Below, in pieces: positions 9,901 to 16,883 of a stretch of 46,308 bases of DNA (position 1 is the stretch's first letter; the number at the start of each line of letters is the position of its first letter). Position numbers and translations under genes: made by a program. This DNA is from Marinobacterium ramblicola. GTDB taxonomy: Bacteria; Pseudomonadota; Gammaproteobacteria; Pseudomonadales; Balneatricaceae. The notes under the pieces were generated by a model. It was given only the letters and a program-made list of their open reading frames with translations. It did no database searches and was not told the DNA's origin. The DNA lies in contig NZ_JAHREP010000034.1 in NCBI RefSeq assembly GCF_019084545.1, positions 1-46,308 on the forward strand, read 5' to 3'.

Positions 9901-10002
9901 GGCGAGTCCGTATACTACCCGCTGGCCGATGGCCGCGTGATCGAAGCTGAAATCTGCAGCCCGATCTTCCTCGATCCGAAAGGGGAGCGTCAGAATGTCT
10001 GA
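6982..10002 (+). CDS. soxA: Sarcosine oxidase subunit alpha
   Basis: The 1006-residue product has the full SoxA architecture. An N-terminal ferredoxin-like fold (residues 1-100, RSFKYSRPRGIVTAG) is followed by an NAD-binding flavoprotein module (LMVVGAGPAGLMAALTAA at about 172), and by a C-terminal aminomethyltransferase/GcvT-like half from about residue 600 that binds tetrahydrofolate (ATRESVGILDASTLGKIDI). The alpha subunit receives the imine from beta and transfers its methylene group to THF. GGAG lies close upstream of ATG 6982. The end overlaps soxG by 8 bp (ATGTCTGA), implying translational coupling. No frameshift or missing segment was seen. Confidence 0.96.
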   Translation: MSQKNRLQSGGRIDRSKALSFSYNGRQYQGYQGDTVASALLANGVDIIGRSFKYSRPRGIVTAGADEPNAILQMGATEATQVPNVRATQQELFNGLVCSATNGWPNADSDMMSILGKVGGKMMPPGFYYKTFMFPQSMWETYEKVIRKAAGFGRSPLENDPDEYDHVNQHCDLMVVGAGPAGLMAALTAARSGARVIIADEQNEFGGHLLSSRERIGGKSAADWVAEIVEELASFPDVMMLPRSTVNGYHDHNFLTIHERRTDHIADKAPTGQVRQRMHRVRAHWVVLATGAQERPLVYGHNDVPGCMVASAVSTYINRYGVVPGKQLVLMTTNDGAYQTALDWADAGREVVAVVDTRANPQGELIEAVRKRGIKVITGSAVIEVSGKKRVSGVTIANIDAKGEKVTGKAHSLMSCDTVASSGGWSPVVHLSCHTGSRPQWNDEIIGFVPGPTVQKQLIAGGINGTYALDKVLAEGVKAGQEAATRLGLTAADTQLPNVRSVREGKAMALFHVPHSKPTSRAPKQFVDYQNDVTAAGIELATREGFESIEHVKRYTAMGFGTDQGKLGNINGMAITAKILGKSIPETGTTVFRPNYTPITFGAIAGRNCDELFDPKRFSAMHKWHVENGAKFEDVGQWKRPWYFPKAGETMQQALDRECKATRESVGILDASTLGKIDIQGKDAREFLSRVYTNAWAKLGVGKCRYGLMCKEDGMVFDDGVTSCLGENHFLMTTTTGGAAGVLEWLELYHQTEWPELEVFFTSVTDHWATMTISGPNSRKLLAELTDIDLDKDGFKFMDWRAGTVAGVPARVFRISFTGELSFEINVQANYGLYVWEKLFEHGAKYNLTPYGTETMHILRAEKGFIIAGQDTDGSVHPFDLGMGWCVGNNKPFSYIGKRGMAREDCVRPNRKQLVGLKTKDPKVVLPEGAQAVANPKQAIPMDMLGHVTSSYWSANLGRSIAMGFVKGGLERMGESVYYPLADGRVIEAEICSPIFLDPKGERQNV

Positions 10003-10660
10003 GACACTTGCACCTGAAAAAGAAGGCACCGTCAACGTGGCGGTCATGAACCAAGTAGCGGGACGTGGTGTGCGCGCCGAGTCCCCGCTGCATCACGCCG
10101 AACTCGACAAGCTGGCTGCGCGTAACCCGCGCACCGGTGGGGTGATGTTGCGCGAGCTCAAGCTGCTCGGTCACCTGACCCTGCGCGGTTCGCAGCAGAA
10201 CGAAAGCTTCATGAACGGCTGTGCCGAGGTGCTGGGCGTGGCGTTGCCGACCCAGCCGCTGACCTCGGTAGAGAAGGGCAGTGTATCGATCCGCTGGATC
10301 AGCCCGGATGAGTGGCTGGTGGTACTGCCGGGCGATCAGGCATACGAAGTGGAGCAGGGGCTGCGCGCCGTAATCGAAGGCCACTTCTCGGTGGTTAACG
10401 TCAGCGGCGGCCAGACACTCCTTGAGCTGTCCGGTCCGAACGCCCGTGAACTGCTGCAGAAGTGCATCCCGCTGGACGTGCACCCGAGCCAGTTCCCGGT
10501 CGGCAAGGTCGCCGGTACCGTGTTTGCCAAGAGCACGGCTGTGGTACGCCGCAGTGGCGAAGATAGCTGGGAGCTCGTGGTACGCCGCAGCTTTGCGGAC
10601 TACATCTGGCTCTGGTTGCAGGATGCCAGCCGTGAATACGGTCTGGTGATCAAGAGCTAA
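9995..10660 (+). CDS. soxG: Sarcosine oxidase subunit gamma
   Basis: A 221-residue GcvT-like protein of the SoxG family (SIRWISPDEWLVVLPG, VNVSGGQTLLELSGPNA, and near the end SWELVVRRSFADYIW). It is the small folate-fold subunit completing the sarcosine oxidase tetramer. It starts inside the last codons of soxA and is followed by a strong hairpin (10669-10708) before purU. Length matches the family (about 190-220). Confidence 0.94.
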   Translation: MSETLAPEKEGTVNVAVMNQVAGRGVRAESPLHHAELDKLAARNPRTGGVMLRELKLLGHLTLRGSQQNESFMNGCAEVLGVALPTQPLTSVEKGSVSIRWISPDEWLVVLPGDQAYEVEQGLRAVIEGHFSVVNVSGGQTLLELSGPNARELLQKCIPLDVHPSQFPVGKVAGTVFAKSTAVVRRSGEDSWELVVRRSFADYIWLWLQDASREYGLVIKS

Positions 10661-10668
10661 ACCGTTTT

Positions 10669-10708
10669 GGCACACCGGGGTGTTTCCGCCAGACGCCCCC
10701 GGTGTGCC
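10669..10708 (+). terminator. Strong intercistronic hairpin between soxG and purU
   Basis: GGCACACCGGGG (10669-10680) pairs perfectly with CCCCGGTGTGCC (10697-10708) around a 16-nt loop. No T-run follows, so this is more likely an mRNA-stabilising or partial attenuation hairpin setting the ratio of sox to purU than a full terminator. Confidence 0.5.
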
Positions 10709-10734
10709 GTCTTAAGTTGCTGGAGGAGATTGTC

Positions 10735-11601
10735 ATGAGCTCTCTGCCCGATTCCTGGATCTTCACCGCCCAATGCCCCAGTCAGCTGGGTACCGTCGAT
10801 GTGGTGACCCGCTTCATGGCGGAATCGAAAAACTACATCAATGAGATCCATTCGTTCGACGATCGCGTCAGCGAGCGTTTCTTCATCCGCATCGAATTCC
10901 AGCCTCAGGGAGAAGTATTCACTCCCGAGGGTTTCAACGAACAGTTCGCACCGCGCGCGGCTCAGTTTGACATGGAGTGGGACTTGACCCCGCCGGGCCA
11001 GCGTCCGCGCGTGGCGATTCTGGTGTCCAAGTTCGACCACTGTCTGAACGACCTGCTGTTCCGTCACCGTACCGGACAGCTCAACATCGATGTGCCGGTG
11101 ATTATCTCCAATCATCCGGACCTGCGACCGCTGGCCGAATGGCACGGTATACCCTACTACCATCTGCCGATCACCGCGGACACCAAGCCCAAGCAGGAGG
11201 CGCAGATCCTCGATCTGCTGGAGCAGTACGATATCGACCTGGTAGTGCTTGCCCGCTATATGCAGGTGCTGTCACCGCAGATGTGTGAAAAGCTGGATGG
11301 CTGGGCAATCAATATCCATCACTCCCTGCTGCCGGGCTTCAAGGGCGCACGTCCCTACCACCAGGCCTGGGAGAAGGGCGTCAAGATGGTCGGTGCCACC
11401 GCCCACTACGTCAACAACGATCTGGATGAAGGCCCGATTATTACCCAAGGTATCCAGAGCGTTGACCACGCCCACTACCCGGAAGACCTGGTCTCCAAGG
11501 GGCAGGATGTGGAGCGGATCACCCTGTTCAACGCGGTCAAGTACCACGTCGAGAAGAGGGTGTTTCTCAGTGGCAAGCGTACCGTGGTATTTAGCAACTG
11601 A
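10735..11601 (+). CDS. purU: Formyltetrahydrofolate deformylase
   Basis: The 288-residue product has an N-terminal ACT-like domain (residues 1-90) and a C-terminal formyltransferase fold. The catalytic His and Asp are visible in INIHHSLLPGFKGARPYHQ and DLDEGPIITQ. PurU hydrolyses 10-formyl-THF to THF plus formate. Next to sarcosine oxidase it regenerates THF from the methylene-THF made during demethylation, releasing formate for the Fds formate dehydrogenase at 39052. GGAGGAG 6-12 nt upstream fixes the start at 10735; the in-frame codon at 10702 is inside the upstream hairpin. A Rho-independent terminator follows at 11633. Confidence 0.95.
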   Translation: MSSLPDSWIFTAQCPSQLGTVDVVTRFMAESKNYINEIHSFDDRVSERFFIRIEFQPQGEVFTPEGFNEQFAPRAAQFDMEWDLTPPGQRPRVAILVSKFDHCLNDLLFRHRTGQLNIDVPVIISNHPDLRPLAEWHGIPYYHLPITADTKPKQEAQILDLLEQYDIDLVVLARYMQVLSPQMCEKLDGWAINIHHSLLPGFKGARPYHQAWEKGVKMVGATAHYVNNDLDEGPIITQGIQSVDHAHYPEDLVSKGQDVERITLFNAVKYHVEKRVFLSGKRTVVFSN

Positions 11602-11632
11602 GGTTGCTGCTGATTTTCCGTTGTTGTTTTTG

Positions 11633-11655
11633 CCGGGCCCAGTGCCCGGTTTTTT
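11633..11655 (+). terminator. Rho-independent terminator of the glyA-sox-purU operon
   Basis: CCGGGC (11633-11638), loop CCAGT, GCCCGG (11644-11649), then TTTTTT (11650-11655), 31 bp after the purU stop: a textbook intrinsic terminator closing the operon. Confidence 0.9.
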
Positions 11656-11693
11656 ATTGGTAAATGTGGCGGATTTTTTCGGTGTCATGGGGT

Positions 11694-11713
11694 ATATCGT
11701 TAAAAGACGATAT
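11694..11713. promoter_or_regulatory. 20-bp dyad upstream of the flavin monooxygenase gene
   Basis: ATATCGT and ACGATAT form a perfect 7-bp inverted repeat around TAAAAG, 32 bp upstream of the ATG at 11746. A second overlapping dyad, TGTCAT (from about 11683) with ATGACA (from about 11712), brackets it. The position suits a repressor operator; no regulator gene is adjacent. Confidence 0.4.
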
Positions 11714-11745
11714 GACATCATGGGCGGATACAACAGGAGCCCAAG

Positions 11746-12738
11746 ATGAAATCACTGTCCACTATCCCTTTTTCTGTGCTGGAGCTGGCGCCGATACGAC
11801 TGAACGAGGCCGTTGGCGATACCCTGGCCCGTACCATCGAGTATGCCCGCCATGCGGAAGGTTGTGGCATCAAGCGGTTCTGGCTGGCCGAACACCATAA
11901 CATGCAGGGGATCGCAAGCTCAGCGACCTCGGTACTGATCGGTGCGGTGGCGGTCAATACAGACAAGATGCGGGTCGGCTCGGGCGGTATCATGCTGCCC
12001 AACCACCCGCCCCTGGTGATTGCCGAACAGTTCGGCACGCTGGACGCGCTCTATCCTGGTCGCATCGACCTGGGGCTCGGCCGTGCGCCCGGTACCGATC
12101 CGCTGACCAGCCGGGCGCTGCGCCGTGACGACATGCGTGCTGAGCATTTTCCCGAGGAGGTGGCGCAGCTGCAGAAACTGCTCGGGCCGGCCGATCCTGA
12201 CGCCCGTGTGAGAGCGATACCCGGTGAGGGCAGTCAAGTGAAGATTTGGTTGTTGGGATCAAGCCTGTTCAGCGCCCAGCTCGCAGCAGAGCGGGGCTTG
12301 CCCTACGCCTTTGCCGGACACTTCGCACCGCGCCACGCTTACGAGGCGCTGACGCTCTATCGTCGACAGTTCCGACCCTCGGATGTTCTGGACTCACCCT
12401 ATGCGATACTTGGCGTACCGTTGATCGCGGCACAGTCGGATGATGAAGCCCGCTATCTTGCCACCAGCTCGCAGCAACGGGTGCTGTCGCTGATACGGGG
12501 TGAACCGCTTTGGCTGCGCCCGCCGGTAGAACGTATGGATGGGCTCTGGAGCCCACATGAAAAAGCGTCGGTGGAGGCGTTTCTCGGTCTGCAGATCGTG
12601 GGCGGTCCGGCAACACTCCGGTCGAAGCTGGAGCATCTGATCGAGGAATTTCCGGTGGATGAACTGATGTTCACCAACGATCTGTATGATCAGGTAAAGC
12701 GGTTGGAAGCGCTGTCGATCCTGACGTCACTGGCGTAG
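11746..12738 (+). CDS. LLM-class flavin-dependent oxidoreductase (luciferase-like)
   Basis: A 330-residue member of the bacterial luciferase-like monooxygenase family, resembling the YhbW type. [30 protein letters not shown] and [16 protein letters not shown] are hallmark segments of the TIM-barrel flavin-binding site; [15 protein letters not shown] ends the fold. Such proteins use reduced FMN and oxygen on unknown small substrates. It is a single-gene unit with its own upstream dyad. Specific substrate cannot be read from the sequence. Confidence 0.85.
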   Translation: MKSLSTIPFSVLELAPIRLNEAVGDTLARTIEYARHAEGCGIKRFWLAEHHNMQGIASSATSVLIGAVAVNTDKMRVGSGGIMLPNHPPLVIAEQFGTLDALYPGRIDLGLGRAPGTDPLTSRALRRDDMRAEHFPEEVAQLQKLLGPADPDARVRAIPGEGSQVKIWLLGSSLFSAQLAAERGLPYAFAGHFAPRHAYEALTLYRRQFRPSDVLDSPYAILGVPLIAAQSDDEARYLATSSQQRVLSLIRGEPLWLRPPVERMDGLWSPHEKASVEAFLGLQIVGGPATLRSKLEHLIEEFPVDELMFTNDLYDQVKRLEALSILTSLA

Positions 12739-12769
12739 GCAGCGCAGTATCCGCCCCGGTTCTGCGCCT

Positions 12770-13195
12770 TTAGTCGCGATGACAGATGCAGGAATCACCG
12801 CTGGCAGCAGCTTTCAGCTCCTCGGCGATACCGCATTGCGCCACCGTTTGATGGTGAGCGCAACGCTGGCGCAGAACCATCAGTTGTGACTCCAGCTCGG
12901 CGAGTTCTGCACGACGCTGATGCACGGCAGCAAGGTGTTGATCGATTACAGAGTCGATCTCACCGCACTCGTTGGCGGGTGAGGCGAGCAGCGTCAGTAG
13001 CCGGCCGATCTCCGAGAGCGAAATCTCCAGTGCCCGGCAGTGACGGATAAAGCGCAGGCGCTCGATGTGAACGCTGGTGTAATGCCTGTAACCGTTGGCT
13101 TCGCGGGCGGGCGACGGCAACAGCCCTTCGCGTTCGTAATAGCGGATGGTGTCTGGATCAACTCCGGTCTGGCGGCTCAGTGTACCGATACGCAT
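12770..13195 (-). CDS. MerR-family metal-responsive regulator (CadR/PbrR type)
   Basis: A 141-residue MerR protein: N-terminal winged HTH (MRIGTLSRQTGVDPDTIRYY, then REGLLPSPAREANGYRHY), a dimerisation helix, and Cys77 and Cys112, the positions used by CadR-type Cd(II)/Pb(II) sensors, plus Cys121 and a C-terminal CICH. It probably twists the divergent 19-bp-spacer promoter at 13241 to activate the CDF exporter in response to a soft divalent metal (Cd, Pb or Zn). ATG 13195 is preferred to TTG 13198 because of the G-rich ribosome binding site. Metal identity is inferred from the Cys pattern. Confidence 0.85.
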   Translation of the reverse strand: MRIGTLSRQTGVDPDTIRYYEREGLLPSPAREANGYRHYTSVHIERLRFIRHCRALEISLSEIGRLLTLLASPANECGEIDSVIDQHLAAVHQRRAELAELESQLMVLRQRCAHHQTVAQCGIAEELKAAASGDSCICHRD

Positions 13196-13240
13196 CAATT
13201 CCCCCCCTGTGACATGACGTGAATTAATAGCTTATCAATA

Positions 13241-13271
13241 TTGACCCTGAAGTCGCTCCAAGGTTTTAAAT
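13241..13271 (+). promoter_or_regulatory. MerR-type promoter of the CDF exporter gene
   Basis: A -35 TTGACC (13241-13246) and -10 TTAAAT (13266-13271) are separated by 19 bp, the long spacer typical of MerR-activated promoters. Within it, 13244-13264 is an imperfect dyad (ACCCTGA at the left, CCAAGGT at the right) resembling CadR/MerR boxes. Confidence 0.8.
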
Positions 13272-13305
13272 GCTTCCTGAATTCAGGCCAATACGGGAGA
13301 TTCAG

Positions 13306-13947
13306 ATGTCAGGGCGTTGTTGTGGTACACCTTCGGTAGCACCTCGCGATACATGGGCCGGGCGGCGTTTCCGGCGGGCGCTTTGGATCGCGCTGGCGGT
13401 CAATGCAGCGATGTTTGGGGTGGAGCTGGGTGCGGGCCTGCAGTCTGGGTCGGTATCGCTTCTCGCCGATGCGATCGATTTTTTCGGTGACAGTGCCAAC
13501 TACCTAATGTCGCTGGTGGTTATGTCGATGGGATTGATGTGGCGCGCGCGCGGTGCCTGGATCAAGGGGATGACGATGGTACTGTTCGGACTGCTGGTGT
13601 TGGCACGAGCCGCTTGGGGGGTGATGTTGCGTGAGCTTCCTGAACCGCTGGTGATGTCCGGCATCGGCGTGCTTGCATTCCTGGCGAACCTGGGCGTTGC
13701 CCTGATGCTGTATCGGTTTCGCGACGGCGATGCAGATATGCGTTCAGTCTGGCTGTGCAGCCGCAACGATGCCATTGGTAACCTGGCGGTGATCTCGGCC
13801 GCTGCCGGGGTGTTCGGAACCGGTGACGCCTGGCCGGATCTGGTGGTGGCGGTCATTATGGCGGGGCTGGCGCTGAGCAGCGGTATAGGTATTCTGACTC
13901 ACGCGCGACGGGATATGCAGAGGGCCAAAGTGGAAGCAGGGATTTAA
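13306..13947 (+). CDS. Cation diffusion facilitator (CDF) transporter, short form
   Basis: The 213-residue product starts with a short Cys-containing tail (MSGRCCGTPS) and has about six hydrophobic segments of the CDF fold: LWIALAVNAAMFGVELGAG, SVSLLADAIDFFGDSANYL, MSLVVMSMGLM, ITMVLF-like, a Gly-rich segment near 120, and DLVVAVIMAGLALSSGIGIL. Metal-site Asp residues are visible in DAIDFFGDSAN (TM2) and RNDAIGN (TM5). The usual C-terminal cytoplasmic domain is missing, as in some short CDF exporters. The start 13306 follows GGGAGA. Control by the divergent CadR-like gene suggests export of Cd, Zn or a similar metal. Its stop overlaps that of the convergent gene by 3 bp. Confidence 0.82.
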   Translation: MSGRCCGTPSVAPRDTWAGRRFRRALWIALAVNAAMFGVELGAGLQSGSVSLLADAIDFFGDSANYLMSLVVMSMGLMWRARGAWIKGMTMVLFGLLVLARAAWGVMLRELPEPLVMSGIGVLAFLANLGVALMLYRFRDGDADMRSVWLCSRNDAIGNLAVISAAAGVFGTGDAWPDLVVAVIMAGLALSSGIGILTHARRDMQRAKVEAGI

Positions 13948-14213
13948 CCGATCAGGCCATTGCGTTTGATTACGCGGTAGATCTTCTGGCTGGTGCGGCC
14001 CAGGGCGCTGAGCTCACCGAGCTTGGGTTCTTCTCCCTGCTCCAGGCGCGTCTGCCAGTCGAGCAACTCGCCGTCGAGATAATCGAGTAGCTTTTTCGAG
14101 CAGCCGTTGCAGATGCCGTCGCAAACCTGAGTCGCGGGCAGATCGAAGGGCAGAGTACTCCTTACGTCGTCGATCAGGTTCTGCATGGCGATGCGGGGAC
14201 TGGGTTTGGGCAT
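13944..14213 (-). CDS. Small conserved-looking protein with CxxxCxxC motif, function unknown
   Basis: An 89-residue protein with three clustered cysteines, CDGICNGC near residue 32, suggesting a metal or Fe-S site, followed by a charged C-terminal half. I do not recognise a named family. AGGAG 8 nt upstream favours ATG 14213 over GTG 14222. It is convergent with the CDF gene, the stop codons overlapping. It may be an independent gene, as the region to 14323 contains no further frame. Confidence 0.6.
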   Translation of the reverse strand: MPKPSPRIAMQNLIDDVRSTLPFDLPATQVCDGICNGCSKKLLDYLDGELLDWQTRLEQGEEPKLGELSALGRTSQKIYRVIKRNGLIG

Positions 14214-14323
14214 AGAGTTCACTCCTGGCTACCGGGGTGATGATAGCGCAGCGATCCCGGTGCCGGGTTGACCGATCTCAAGCCGAGACTTCTGGCCGTC
14301 GGCTTAAACAATCGAGCTCGGCG

Positions 14324-15019
14324 CTATAGATGCTCGGAGAGGAACGTCAGTGTCCGTCCGTGGGCCCGTGCCGCGGCTTTCTGGTTGTATGCGGGCCTGC
14401 CCCAGCAGTTGAAGCCGTGGTCGACCCCCAGATAGTCGAAGAAGGTGGCGTTATCGCGGCCGGCGAAGCTGATCTTGACCTTGCCGACGGCTTCGGCGGG
14501 GATCATCCTGTCCAGCTCGGCGTAGTGGAACAGAATCGGCTGGGTAATCTTTTCGGCCAGCTCAAGATTGTTCTGGATACCGCCACCATAGTAGGCAACG
14601 GCGGCATCGACACTGCCGGCGGCTGCCACGCGGTAGGCCAGTTGCCCGCCGAGGCAGTAACCGATAGCGGCCACGGCGCCTTCGACCTCCGGCAGGCTTT
14701 TCAGATACTCGGCGGCTGCGGCCATATCGGCACCGGCCTGAGCATCGTCGACCTGCTGACGCAGCGCCATCGCTTCTGCTCGGCCCGCGTCATCATAACC
14801 CAGATCGACACGGGGCTGCTGGCGCCAGAACAGGTCGGGGGCGAGTACGACATAGCCGTCCAGCGCGTATTGGTCGGCGACGGCGCGAATATGGCTGTTG
14901 ACGCCCCAGATCTCCTGGATAAGGAGTATGCCGGGCCCCCTGCCGGTAGGCGGTAGCGACAGGTATCCGGAGAAGCCTTCTTTGCCAACGTTAGGGATAT
15001 CGATCCATTTTGCATTCAT
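14324..15019 (-). CDS. Dienelactone hydrolase family protein
   Basis: A 231-residue alpha/beta hydrolase with the Cys-Asp-His triad of the dienelactone hydrolase family: GYCLGGQ (Cys122), HYAELDRMIP (Asp170) and GVDHGFNC (His201), plus LLIQEIWGVNSHIRAVADQ near the N-terminus. Members hydrolyse lactones or small esters; the physiological substrate here is unknown. The start at 15019 (MNAKWIDIPN) gives the family N-terminus; the frame is open further upstream through a 15-bp tandem repeat but that extension is not family-like. It lies downstream of the membrane protein and methyltransferase genes, possibly in one transcript. Confidence 0.85.
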   Translation of the reverse strand: MNAKWIDIPNVGKEGFSGYLSLPPTGRGPGILLIQEIWGVNSHIRAVADQYALDGYVVLAPDLFWRQQPRVDLGYDDAGRAEAMALRQQVDDAQAGADMAAAAEYLKSLPEVEGAVAAIGYCLGGQLAYRVAAAGSVDAAVAYYGGGIQNNLELAEKITQPILFHYAELDRMIPAEAVGKVKISFAGRDNATFFDYLGVDHGFNCWGRPAYNQKAAARAHGRTLTFLSEHL

Positions 15020-15072
15020 GTTGTCTACCCGTTTCTGTATTGAACCTGTCGTATTGCGGCGCAAAGGCAGCT

Positions 15073-15117
15073 CATAAAGCATCTTTTCATAAGGCATCTT
15101 TTTATAAAGTACCTTTG
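15073..15117. repeat. 15-bp tandem repeat, three units
   Basis: CATAAAGCATCTTTT (15073-15087), CATAAGGCATCTTTT (15088-15102) and TATAAAGTACCTTTG (15103-15117). The unit is five codons long and spans the stop codon of the membrane-protein gene and the spacer before the hydrolase. Confidence 0.8.
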
Positions 15118-15521
15118 AACCTGGCGACCAGGTAGGGGGCAAATAGCGTGGTAATCAGAACCAACAGTAGCAGATCGCCCGATGCGGGGTTAAACAACTG
15201 CAGGATCTCGCTCCAGCTCTTTCCGGCAAAGAAGTGACCAAAGAGGATATCGAACAGCAGCGTCATGCTGACCCACTGCAGTCCGATCAGCAGATAGATG
15301 CGGCGGCTGCGGCTGCCGATAAACGGAAATGCGCAGTAAGTGGCGATCAATATGAGCAACGACAGGCTCAGCCCGCTGACGACCAAAGCGGGATGCTGAC
15401 CGATAAGCTCGACCAACACTCGGTCTCTGATCAGGCCATTGACGATCGCCAGTATCACCATGGCCAGCCAGATCGCCGAGGCGGTAAAAAACAACCTGAA
15501 GTAACTCGGTGCCTGAGTCAT
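15102..15521 (-). CDS. Small four-helix membrane protein, function unknown
   Basis: A 139-residue hydrophobic protein with four predicted membrane helices: IWLAMVILAIVNGLI (about 17-32), ALVVSGLSLSLLILIATYCA (45-64), IYLLIGLQWVSMTLLFDILF (75-94) and GDLLLLVLITTLFAPYLV (115-132). No family recognised. Its ATG overlaps the methyltransferase stop (ATGA, 15518-15521), so the two are translationally coupled. The stop codon falls within the 15-bp tandem repeat. Confidence 0.75.
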   Translation of the reverse strand: MTQAPSYFRLFFTASAIWLAMVILAIVNGLIRDRVLVELIGQHPALVVSGLSLSLLILIATYCAFPFIGSRSRRIYLLIGLQWVSMTLLFDILFGHFFAGKSWSEILQLFNPASGDLLLLVLITTLFAPYLVARFKGTL

Positions 15522-16123
15522 AGGTTTGGCTTTTGAACGATGAAGTAGAGGTGTAGTTCCGGATACTGATCAAACTCCAGATGCTTGCAGATACAACCCG
15601 CTTCGCCGATGACTCTCAGGAAGCCGGGAATGCCCGGTGTCGAGTAATAGACCTCAGGCCCCATGCTGGCGTCGAGGTGCTGATCGGCGTGATCAAGGCC
15701 GCCAGCGGAGAAGATGCAGATTCCCCCGGGGTTGAGGTGAGTGAACAGCTTGCGCAGTACCGGCTCATGTTGGTCGAGCGGCAGGTGCCAGAGGCTGTCC
15801 CAGGCGGTTATGAAGTCGTATTGTCGGGGCGGGCGCCAGTTGCAGATATCGGCCTGGTGAAAGGCCAGGCTTGGGTAGCGCTCTCTCGCCAGCTCGATCA
15901 TGCGTGCCGAGATATCGACCCCTTCCGGCGTGAACCCTTTTTCCAGCAGCAGCTCCTCTATCCGACCGTTGCAGCCGCAACCCACATCCAATGCGGCACC
16001 GCGCTTGTCGGTAAACGCGATGGCGCGTTCATGCTGAGCAATTCCATTGGTATGGTTGAACTCCGGCCGGGTCCAGAGCTGGGTGATCTGATCATAGGCC
16101 AGGCCGATCTGCTTGGGCTGCAT
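15518..16123 (-). CDS. Class I SAM-dependent methyltransferase
   Basis: About 201 residues with a Rossmann methyltransferase core: ALDVGCGCNGRIEELL (SAM-binding motif I), GVDISARMIELARERYP (motif II), DFITAWDSLWHLPLDQH and LNPGGICIFSAGG. The acceptor substrate is unknown. The start at 16123 (MQPKQIGLAYD) resembles related proteins; an upstream in-frame ATG at 16168 exists and neither has a strong ribosome binding site. Coupled by a 4-bp overlap to the membrane protein that follows. Confidence 0.8.
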   Translation of the reverse strand: MQPKQIGLAYDQITQLWTRPEFNHTNGIAQHERAIAFTDKRGAALDVGCGCNGRIEELLLEKGFTPEGVDISARMIELARERYPSLAFHQADICNWRPPRQYDFITAWDSLWHLPLDQHEPVLRKLFTHLNPGGICIFSAGGLDHADQHLDASMGPEVYYSTPGIPGFLRVIGEAGCICKHLEFDQYPELHLYFIVQKPNL

Positions 16124-16245
16124 AGGGTATTGGCGTTGTCGAATTGGGTTACCGCCATGGTGCAGCATACTGGCTGTTCTTGCCAGCCACTTGATCTATA
16201 CAGCCGGGCGCAGTCGTTTCAATGTGAGGGCGATATGGTTGAGCC

Positions 16246-16599
16246 TCAGCTCGCCGTGGCGGCGACCACCGACATCTCTACCAGAATCTCCGGGCGTGCC
16301 ATGCGCGCTTCGACACAGGCGCGTGCCGGCTTGGGCAGGTCGGCAACCCAGGCGTCCCAGACTGCATTCATGGCGGCGAAATCTTTCATGTCGCGAATAT
16401 AGATGGTGACCGACAGCATCGATGCCTTGTCGCTCCCTGCTTCGTTCAACAATGCTTCGATCTTGGCCAGGCATTGCCGGGTTTGCTCGGCGATATCCCA
16501 TTCCGCCTGACCGGCGGTCTGGCCGCACAGGTATACGGTGCCGTTATGTTTGACGATGCGGCTCATACGCTCGGTTGAGTGGATGCGTTCGATGGACAT
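16246..16599 (-). CDS. RidA family (YjgF/YER057c/UK114) enamine/imine deaminase-like protein
   Basis: A 117-residue RidA-fold protein. Arg93 in [10 protein letters not shown] and Glu108 near ILVEM match the residues that hold the substrate carboxylate and water in RidA. RidA proteins hydrolyse reactive enamines/imines to keto acids plus ammonia. It is divergent from dadA (16884), a D-amino acid dehydrogenase that produces imines, so a helper role for that product is a sensible inference. GGGAGAG precedes ATG 16599. Confidence 0.85.
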   Translation of the reverse strand: MSIERIHSTERMSRIVKHNGTVYLCGQTAGQAEWDIAEQTRQCLAKIEALLNEAGSDKASMLSVTIYIRDMKDFAAMNAVWDAWVADLPKPARACVEARMARPEILVEMSVVAATAS

Positions 16600-16883
16600 G
16601 ACTCTCTCCCATTGATGTTGATTCGAAACGTTTAGACCGGCAGCGCTGGAATAGGCCGCTTACAGCCAGTGACTTTCACTGTGCCTGAAGTGGCCTGCGA
16701 CAAGGTTTCCGGTTCGGGAGGGTATAGTAAGGCATATTTTAAAGTCTTAATAACTATATAAATAAATAAAAACATTAAAAATAACTACAAAAATGAATAT
16801 ATATAGTTAAATAATGCTGTATAAAATTGATAAGGCAGTGGATCATGCATAAATAAAATCCATAAGCTTTATCGAGGTGCATC
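16600..16883 (+). promoter_or_regulatory. AT-rich divergent promoter region of ridA-like gene and dadA
   Basis: 284 bp without a gene. The segment 16735-16865 is strikingly AT-rich compared with the rest of the window, as expected for a curved or nucleoid-protein-bound promoter. A possible dadA promoter is TTGATA (16827-16832), 17 bp, TAAATA (16850-16855). The dadA ribosome binding site GAGGTG lies 4 nt upstream of its ATG. Confidence 0.4.
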
